64,000 nucleotides of DNA from Calcarisporiella thermophila CBS 279.70 (Eukaryota; Calcarisporiellomycota), in assembly GCF_041956535.1 (NCBI RefSeq), contig NW_027192204.1:272523-336522 (forward strand), given 5' to 3'. The stretch's first letter is position 1. Every line of letters starts with the position of its first letter. A program made the position numbers and the translations under genes. This document shows, piece after piece, positions 57,382 to 64,000 of this stretch. The notes under the pieces are model-generated. The model had not been told where the DNA came from. It worked only from the letters and a program-made list of their open reading frames with translations, and searched no databases.

Positions 57382-59900
57382 CTATTTTCCCCTTCCTCTC
57401 CCACTTATTCTGCGCTCCATTCGCCCCCGCTCTACTTTGTTCCGCTCCTCCCCGGTCTCCTGCTCTTCCCTGCGTCGATTTGCCTCTTCTCTCCATTCTT
57501 CCAATTCATCGGTGGTGGGAAAATCTACGTTCCAATATCCTGGTGGGGATGCAGGTGGCTTGTGCTTATACCGATGCCTTGAGACTCGCTGTAAGCGCCG
57601 CTCCATCATGGTGCCGGGAGAGGGCTGCCTTTGGTTTGAGTGACTAAACGTGGGGCTGGCGTCGTTGTTATCGTCGGAATTGAGCACCGACACTCCCGCA
57701 GTGACCTCATAAAAGCGACGACAGCACCCACAATCCGTGCCACGAAGTTGTCGGCGCTTATCTTTCTTGCGTACCGTTTCGTTGTATTTGTACTGGGGCT
57801 CGTCATTCCTCTTATGAGCCTGACGAGGGGTATGTCCAACACCACGATTGGAGCTAAGCGCAAAAGCGTTGGGAGGGGAAGAGGATCAGTGCCTGCCGTA
57901 GTATACATACGCCGAAGAAAATATATTGGATTCTTACCACTTTTTCTCGCTGTGCCTGATCCGGTTCTCCCCATTATCTAGCACAAAGGCTTCGACCTCG
58001 TTTTCGTCATCCAATCGAACCAGCTCATTACAGCCCTCCTCACGATCATAGAGGATGGTTTCTTCTATACAGTCGACACTTTCTCCTTCGTTCTCTCCCT
58101 CATTAGCACTGGTTGCCCCATCTTCCTCCTCGTTTGGCCTCAAATATGCGCTATCCACAAAACGTGGAGAACTGGGTGGCAATGCCTGATAGCGTCCCTT
58201 AGGCCGTTCCGATATTGACGCCTGATCATTGCTAAATATGGATCTGCTCTCCTCTTCGTCCTCCATCCGTTTCTCCACGCCCCCTTCATCTACCTCTTCT
58301 AACTCTAAGAGCACCTCTTGCATGCTTTCTCGGCGTGTCATGCCTGCGGTGGTTTGACTTGATACTTCGTTGTATTGGTCGTCGTCATCACGAATAGTTT
58401 CATCAGCACAAGGAATTTGACTAGGTGGTTGTTTTTCCAGCTCCTCAAGCTGCTGCGAAAAGGTCACAAGCAGTTCTCTCTTCACGTCCTTGTCTTTGGT
58501 TAAATCTGAGGGCGAATGTGCGCGGGGAGTACTAGCGATGACCATAGTCGACCGCTTGAACTCTCTGCGTAAAGAGGGTGAATCTTCCCCGAGAGCAACG
58601 GCCGATGTACCCCGCCTCTTTCCGGATAATGGGCTCAAGGGTTCTGCGTTTTTCGCACGGCTTACTCGCACAGATTCTAAGCCTCGTTCACTTGACTCCA
58701 ATTTTGCGGTATCCCGCATATCACACATTCCAGCGACAAATTCTGTTGCTTGCGTGGCATCCATGGTGGCGACTCTCTCACGTCCATCCTCGTGCTCTCC
58801 TACCCTAATTTCGGTTGAAACAACTATACTATTGTTTATTATCCGCCTTTTTACCGAGTGAGTATTGGAACTTTCAGTAGGTGCGGGACTCGGCCGCTTT
58901 GTAGTTAATGGTGGAGAATAGAAATTCGGTTTTGGTTCGGGAGTAACCGCGCGCACTGCAGATCGACTATGGATAGCTTGCGCTATGCCGTGTTCGTTCT
59001 CACGATCTCCAGAAGGATGGGTTGCCCGGTGGTTGGAACCTGAAGGAGAAATAGTTATGGGGAGTACGGAGAAATTATCCATTATCGGTGGGTTCATTAT
59101 CTCCAAGGCCTCATTCTCACTATCACTATTATGCAATGTTACTATCTCGCTGCTGCGCTTTCCTTCCTTTCTAGGATGGGTTTCGCTCTCTTCTGTTTGT
59201 GGACTCACGGTAGGGCGCATCTTATTATGATGTTTCCATTCTGCCCATTGCTTGCGCCTCTTGAGATAGTGTTCTCTCAGCTTGTTGAATTTATGCTCGA
59301 GGGCCTCATAACGAGATTTCCACTGGTCTTCCATTTCCTCAAGTGCAAAATGAAAGAGCATCGAATCACTGGTGTTTAAATATAGTCCACCATAAGAATC
59401 CCAAATGAATTAGACAGCCAGCAAGCAATCGCTTACATATTCCTGCTATCATCGTTACCATTTTGCGTGTAGGGGAAGCTGGATGTGTAGCTTTCACGCG
59501 AGTTCTCAAAAAATGAGTCACTAATTCTAATAGAAATATGGAGCATAAAACACCGATGGTGGAAATTAGGTTCCGATCATTGCATTGTCTATCTATTTAC
59601 ATGCAACCTACTCATTTCGCTTGGATCGCCCGGCACTTATCCTCTGAATAATCTGACGTGCTATCTTTCGTCGATCCTCATTTTCCAGCCAGATATTTTT
59701 CTCGAGTGTACCAAGCGCATTCTTGAGATTGTGGTTTTCAACTTTTGGATCATAAAGTAAGCGTTAAAATAATCAGTGGAATCCCGTTCTATTTCTCATT
59801 CGACATACTGACCCTTGAGAAGACGCGTTTCTTCTTGATAATGATCTATAAAATGTTGGACAGAGAGCTTAAAACTCAACACAGCTGGGTCTTCATCCAT
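57382..59900 (-). CDS. CtIP/Sae2/Ctp1-type DNA end-resection factor
   Basis: Exons 59900-59813, 59741-59612, 59520-59437, 59368-57938 and 57853-57382 give 734 aa. The N-terminal about 140 residues are coiled-coil-rich (RRKIARQIIQRI; QWKSRYEALEHKFNKLREHY), as in the CtIP tetramerisation part. A long Ser/Glu-rich disordered middle follows. The C-terminal signature is clear: KRNDEPQYKYNETVRKKDKR, then a Cys motif (TDCGCCRRFYEVTA), then VSRHRYKHKPPASPPGYWNV with DFP. This is the Sae2/CtIP conserved domain that activates the Mre11 nuclease to clip 5' ends at double-strand breaks, after CDK phosphorylation (SP/TP sites are frequent in the middle). The acceptor CGCTTAG for the last exon was chosen by phase; a nearer AG leads to a stop. 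Divergent from Med9 (169 bp). Confidence 0.88.
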
Positions 59901-60069
59901 TGTCTGTATATAGACCCTGAACGAAGTTGAAATTATCCTATGTAAGGGTTGGAGATCGGTTGCCAGGACGAAATGAACGCGTATAATTTTTATTTTAGAT
60001 GATTAATTTAATGTGACTTTAATTTTTTTTTCGTTCATTCATATCGATTGTCTATTCTTAAATAAATAG

Positions 60070-60613
60070 ATGGATTTGAATCCGCTAACCGCCTGGACGA
60101 CCCTCTCCCACGCCACCCCTACCACTCCCGCTGCATCATCGACTCCACCTACATCCTACACATTTCGCCGCGCCGATTTCTCATTCCTTCCACAATTATA
60201 TGCAATTCTCGAGAAATTTGGAAAGCAGGATGAATTACCGGAAGTTATGCGAGAGGTAGACATATATGATTTTCGGCAGATGCCTTAGTACACGATTTTT
60301 GATAACCACATTTTACGTTTACAGTTCAGCAAGTTGAACGACATGTTAATCCGTGCTCGTCGTATTATTCAGGAGCTTCCTGGCGCAGATCTCTCAAAAG
60401 AAGAACTGGAACGAGTATTGGGAAGAGAAAAAGAGGTCCTCGCCGCAAAAAGGTAAGCTTGACTAGAAGTCGACTAAATACTCTAAGCTACAAAGTCGGT
60501 TGCCTTCTTTCTATAGAGAACAATTGCAGGAATACGTGAAGCTTCCCGTTTTTGAACTCTTGAAGGAGATCGAGACGCCAGCCTCCAATCCTATGGACCA
60601 AGGTTCGAATTGA
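60070..60613 (+). CDS. MED9: Mediator complex subunit 9
   Basis: Exons 60070-60255, 60325-60452 and 60517-60613 give 136 aa. After a Thr/Ser/Pro/Ala leader the sequence FLPQLYAILEKFG...DELPEVMREV...LNDMLIRARRIIQELPGADLSK, followed by VLAAKREQLQEYVKL, has the helical pattern of Med9/Cse2, a small subunit of the Mediator middle module that bridges activators to RNA polymerase II. Size and helix order agree. Identification is by remembered pattern in a poorly conserved family, so other small coiled-coil proteins remain possible. Confidence 0.75.
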
Positions 60614-60786
60614 ACTCACCCTTCGTGTTATAGATGCGCTCTATGTTTTTCATTTTATCTGTAATCGGATTCATTTTGTAACGCACATATCCTCTGAAGA
60701 AGATTTTACTAGTATATTGTTAACATTTGCAATAATAAAAAAAAGACAAATAATGCGGTAATAAACAAGAAAAAAGTACGCCCCGT

Positions 60787-61350
60787 TCAAGTACGCGTGA
60801 CCATTTGGATGTTATGCTTCTTCTGGAACGCTACAAACTCTTCCTCCTTTTTCTTGTATGTCTGAAGGAGCTGATTCATTACGTTTTTGATCTACAGCCA
60901 AAAGAGTTAGCCATTTTTAGAGATCCATGTCACATGCGTTATACATTACCCCTTCATGATTGGTCTTCAAGGCAGGCAATACCTCTCCCACAGTGCGCTC
61001 CACGAGCACACCCCCGATAAGGCGGAAGCATTTGCGGTCCGTTTGTAAAGGAGAGATTGTATCGATGACCAGCCTATTAACCACATTGCAGTTTAGATTT
61101 GTGCACAACTAACGAGAGCTTGCTTCAAAGGCTTACTTATGCTCATCAGACTCGGCCTCGAGTTCTCCGATCTTCTGTGCAAGATTCTGGAGCTCTTGCT
61201 TCATCAGATTGAACTACGAATTTTAACACAAAAAGGCAACATAATGAAGTTGAAAAAAATAATGATGGTAGACTTTTAAACAGATCGTAACTGTACCTGG
61301 ACTGTTACTTCTTGATCGGGGGCCTTGCCTCCTGTAGATGGTGAGGCCAT
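60787..61350 (-). CDS. PFD2: Prefoldin subunit 2 (Gim4)
   Basis: Exons 61350-61297, 61213-61137, 61073-60950 and 60891-60787 give 119 aa. Two coiled-coil arms (FNLMKQELQNLAQKIGELEA; NQLLQTYKKKEEEFVAFQKK) flank the beta-hairpin block RKCFRLIGGVLVERTVGEVLPAL, which is diagnostic of the beta-type subunit 2. Prefoldin is a hexameric cytosolic chaperone delivering actin and tubulin to CCT. The acceptor AATAG at 61074 is used; an upstream candidate leaves a stop. Confidence 0.94.
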
Positions 61351-61850
61351 GGTGTGGCGATTTGTCGAGTATTATTATTTATTTGGATGTCATAACACGA
61401 TAGGCGCGTATTTTTGATTTCGATAGAGGGTGCTGCGCCGCCAGGTAAAGCGGTCGAATAGTTAAGAAATAGAATGAATTTAGAATTGTGCACGTCTCAA
61501 TCGTGCGTAGAGGATAGAAAAATAAGAGAGCAACAGCGGTAGAGAAAGGGCGAATAAATGAAAACAAAAGGTGAGGGAGAAAAAGAGAAAAGGTGAGAGA
61601 GGGAAGTGGAAAGAACTGAATAAACACTATAGATGATTAGAGAGAATTGATAGGGTAATAAAAAAATATAAAAATTATACACTTGATATTTTACCTCTCT
61701 CTCACACAAAATTGATCTATCTATTCCTCCTCAACAATGGAAAGCTTGGAAAAGAAAAATTACACCCGAGGAGAAATCCATGTGGAATACAAAGAAAAAA
61801 AAACCAATAGAACAAAAGGTATATGGCTAGACCAGGGCGGGCCATTTTTT
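61351..61850. other. Intergenic, no supported gene
   Basis: 500 bp between two minus-strand genes. The sequence is purine-rich on the plus strand (gagggaaaagagaaaaggtgagag), giving Phe/Leu/Ser-rich spurious minus-strand frames. It probably holds the prefoldin promoter and the 3' UTR of the SH3 gene. Confidence 0.45.
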
Positions 61851-63134
61851 TTAGCTAGTGCTTCCTCTACGGGGAAGGGGGGCTAAACTCCCCGTGCTTG
61901 TTCTCGTTGGAATGATGGTTCCCATCGAAACGGGGCGCTTTTCAGCCGACCTTGAGGAGCTTGTTGCTTGAGCCGGAACAGTTGGAGCAATGCACACCAG
62001 CGGGAAGACTCCTCTCTTTCCGGTCTCGACCACCTCGCCCAGGGCCCACCCATCGTCGTATACTCGTTGGATTGTGACGGCATCGTCACGGTTAAGGGAG
62101 AGCTCGTCCTCCCGACGGGCAAAGAACGGATGCACAACCATATGCTGGCGGGAGGCGGGATCCAGGGGAGGCGAGGTGGGGGAGGTGGGTTTGACGGTGG
62201 CGTTGGAGTGGAAGAAGCCACGGCGGCGGAAGTGGCGGAAAAGCATGATGGCAAGAGAGACGGCGAGGAGGACTCCCAGGATCGACGCACACACCAGAAC
62301 CACATTTTTGATGCGCGAGGATTGGGCTCCATCCTCGGTTTTATCTGAGGTCGGGGCAAGGGCCGTGGTGTTGCAAGGCGAGATGACGTCGCAGGTGGAG
62401 CCCAGACACTTGGTTCCATTCGAGCCGCAGATAAGTTGCTCATTTTTGGCTCCAGGGGCGCAAAATATCTCTGTCCCGTTGAAAGGATAATACGAGCAAC
62501 GCTCATACATCCCCCGTAGCTTCTCATCGCGACTTGGATCCTTCGGCTGGGGACACCATTTTAGATCTCCCAGCAGCTTCTCCAAACTTGCCGCATAAGC
62601 CATGCAGCTCTCCTTGCACAAGGGCGGCAAATACCGCCCATTATTGCACGCACGACTGTGCTCCGAGACTATAATGTCCGCACAAAGCATACTTATTCGG
62701 TAATTAAGGAGCCCTCCCATATAGGAGCCGAGATTGCCACCGGTGCAGTTCCAGTAGTCGCGCAGCCACTGCAAGTTTTCATGGGGATTGTTCACGTAGG
62801 AAAACAGGCTGGCGTCGAATGACTCAACGGTGGAATTGAATTGGAAGCGAGAGGTATTCTCCAGAGACACGAAGAAGTCCTGCCAGAGTGGGCATGCAAC
62901 GGACCCTGAACAATGGTGAAATTCGACAGCGTTAGCAGCCAGTCTAGAGAGGCCAATGTAGCAAAAGCAGTGCACTGCTGGCAGTGCCCTGAAGGAATTG
63001 TCCTTACCATTAAGTGACAGGCATTTCTCCGGTGGAATGGCTTGTGCCGTGAACATGGGCAGAATCGCGCTCGCTATAACGAAAAGGTACCATAGGGTAT
63101 GACAGGTCCGCCATGGCGGAAGAACAAGCGACAT
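61851..63134 (-). CDS. Signal peptide - Cys-rich ectodomain - TM - SH3 membrane protein
   Basis: Exons 63134-63008 and 62905-61851 give 393 aa. The 102-nt intron between them has GTAAGG and TTCAG ends and no in-frame stop, so the unspliced frame is 427 aa. Splicing restores CLSLNGSVACPLWQ, a pattern seen in related fungal proteins. A signal peptide (about 1-31, TLWYLFVIASAILPMFTAQA) leads to an extracellular part with about 14 cysteines and NxS/T sites. A single TM segment (about 243-264, VVLVCASILGVLLAVSLAIML) precedes a cytoplasmic SH3 domain (about 297-349: VVHPFFARREDELSLNRDDA, WALGEVVETGKRGVFPLV). Such proteins resemble wall/osmosensor-type receptors (Sho1 analogues) but with one TM; a role is inferred only. 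Confidence 0.82.
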   Translation of the reverse strand: MSLVLPPWRTCHTLWYLFVIASAILPMFTAQAIPPEKCLSLNGKDNSFRALPAVHCFCYIGLSRLAANAVEFHHCSGSVACPLWQDFFVSLENTSRFQFNSTVESFDASLFSYVNNPHENLQWLRDYWNCTGGNLGSYMGGLLNYRISMLCADIIVSEHSRACNNGRYLPPLCKESCMAYAASLEKLLGDLKWCPQPKDPSRDEKLRGMYERCSYYPFNGTEIFCAPGAKNEQLICGSNGTKCLGSTCDVISPCNTTALAPTSDKTEDGAQSSRIKNVVLVCASILGVLLAVSLAIMLFRHFRRRGFFHSNATVKPTSPTSPPLDPASRQHMVVHPFFARREDELSLNRDDAVTIQRVYDDGWALGEVVETGKRGVFPLVCIAPTVPAQATSSSRSAEKRPVSMGTIIPTRTSTGSLAPLPRRGSTS

Positions 63135-63716
63135 TCTTTATGGTTCAAACACTGGTGCTAGTGGTTGAATGCGGGGAGAAAAGGTTGGGTGTGGGAACGG
63201 GGAAATAAGGGGGAGAAAGAGAATATTGTGAAAAGAGTTCACCCCCTTTACGCATGCAGCAATAAGAAAAAAAAGGAACAGACACGTCGCTAGCCCGCTT
63301 TTTGATCGATCGGCTTCCCCGCGTGTATGGTAAGAATTGGTTTTATTTCGAATTATTAACTGTTAAAATCAATGACATCGGTTTATTTTATTTTCGTTCA
63401 TCCGGTCCCCTTTGACATCCTCCCAAAGTGCGGAGAGCAGTCCAGGCCCCTGTAGATCTTGTTTAATAGCAAATGCTTATGGCCGCAAGATCCCATTAAG
63501 CACCCCAGAAATAATAAAATAACACTCGAATGCGCATTACCGCCTCTGTCGGGTAATTTCTGCATCAAGATTTGCCTTTTCAATCATGTCAGGATCTTCA
63601 TCATCCCCTCATGGGCCAGTTGATATTGTCAAAGGCCGCAATATATACTGTTGCAAGCTTTTATTGACCGTGAGTATATATAGAAATTAAAGTATTTACA
63701 TTTGCTAATAACAACA
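63135..63716. other. Intergenic, no supported gene
   Basis: About 580 bp between the SH3 gene start and the stop of the next minus-strand gene. It contains a G-rich purine block just upstream of the SH3 gene (GGGGAAATAAGGGGGAGAAAG). A 61-codon minus frame at 63398-63583 lacks support. Confidence 0.45.
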
Positions 63717-64000
63717 TCAATAAAATGATACACTGTATAGGACGTTTTGTCCATGCCTTTCCTGAAAGGAGATGATAATTTGCTCGAGCTCCTCATCTAA
63801 ATCGGTAGCCAGCTCAATCTAGTATGCAGAGAAAGGGGTGAGAAGAGGGTGATGGGAAGGATGAGAAGGTAAATACCATATTGGCAAGTTGCAAAATCAT
63901 CCGCCCGCCCACTGCAGCATCCTCATGATTATCCTTGATATCAATGTTAATTACATGGACAGGGGTATTGAGTTTCTGTCCGCGGTTCAGTAAATCTATT
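63717..64000 (-). CDS. Unidentified gene, last two exons, runs off right edge
   Basis: The last exon 63818-63717 (33 residues plus stop) and the preceding exon from 63877 to the window edge join in phase 0 (donor GTATTT, acceptor ACTAG). They encode [20 protein letters not shown], then [20 protein letters not shown], and end NVLYSVSFY. The text is clearly protein-like, with a beta strand followed by an acidic helix. I do not recognise the family. The rest of the gene lies outside the window. Confidence 0.6.

Overview
The window is eukaryotic and fungal. Nearly every gene is split by short (about 50-80 nt) GT-AG introns, gene order alternates strand without operons, and one gene encodes a velvet-domain regulator, a family known only from fungi. 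Intron density, AT-rich intergenic DNA, LINE-type reverse-transcriptase remnants and the mix of ancestral genes suggest an early-diverging filamentous lineage, most plausibly Mucoromycota/Glomeromycotina. The lineage is inferred; the fungal assignment is much firmer. Exon models were built by hand from splice signals, reading phase and remembered family patterns. All full models listed close in frame.

Left part (1-29 kb), compact housekeeping genes: partial ankyrin-type protein; FHA/coiled-coil/tail-anchored STRIPAK-type protein; Rat1/XRN2 exonuclease; JmjC demethylase-like protein with zinc clusters; PX-PB1 scaffold; an unresolved gene near 14 kb; glucuronokinase-type GHMP kinase; Pam16 (mitochondrial import motor); two-RRM RNA-binding protein; EI24-type membrane protein; COG6 (Golgi tether); LSM6; ING-type PHD protein; uracil-DNA glycosylase. 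Several pairs are divergent with 130-270 bp between start codons (FHA/XRN2, COG6/LSM6, ING/UNG, CtIP/Med9).

Middle part (29-33.4 kb), repeat island: LINE C-terminal fragments, a tandem duplication, then a head-to-tail stack of LTR-like units. Each unit is bounded by TG...CA inverted ends and separated by 4-6 AT-rich bases. The stack ends 15 bp upstream of a tRNA-Val(AAC) gene, and a tRNA-like sequence with an odd anticodon region lies inside it. A 471-base assembly gap interrupts the last unit. This is the most unusual structure in the window.

Right part (33.5-64 kb): alanine/serine-glyoxylate aminotransferase; an unrecognised acidic protein; Aquarius/Cwf11 spliceosomal helicase; CRAL-TRIO (Sec14/Csr1-like) lipid-transfer protein; velvet regulator; GRWD1/Rrb1 ribosome-assembly WD40 protein; a Met/Gly/Pro-rich coiled-coil protein; a trehalose-6-phosphate synthase-phosphatase fusion; a CtIP/Sae2 end-resection factor; Mediator subunit 9; prefoldin subunit 2; a secreted/TM/SH3 protein; and the last exons of an unidentified gene. 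GC content rises sharply from about 40 kb, inside the Aquarius gene, and stays high to about 56 kb.

The genes do not form one pathway. RNA metabolism (XRN2, LSM6, RRM protein, Aquarius), DNA repair (UNG, CtIP), chromatin/transcription (JmjC, ING, Med9, velvet) and trafficking (COG6, Sec14-like) are all represented. No new multi-gene system is evident; the tRNA-adjacent LTR stack is the best candidate for further work.
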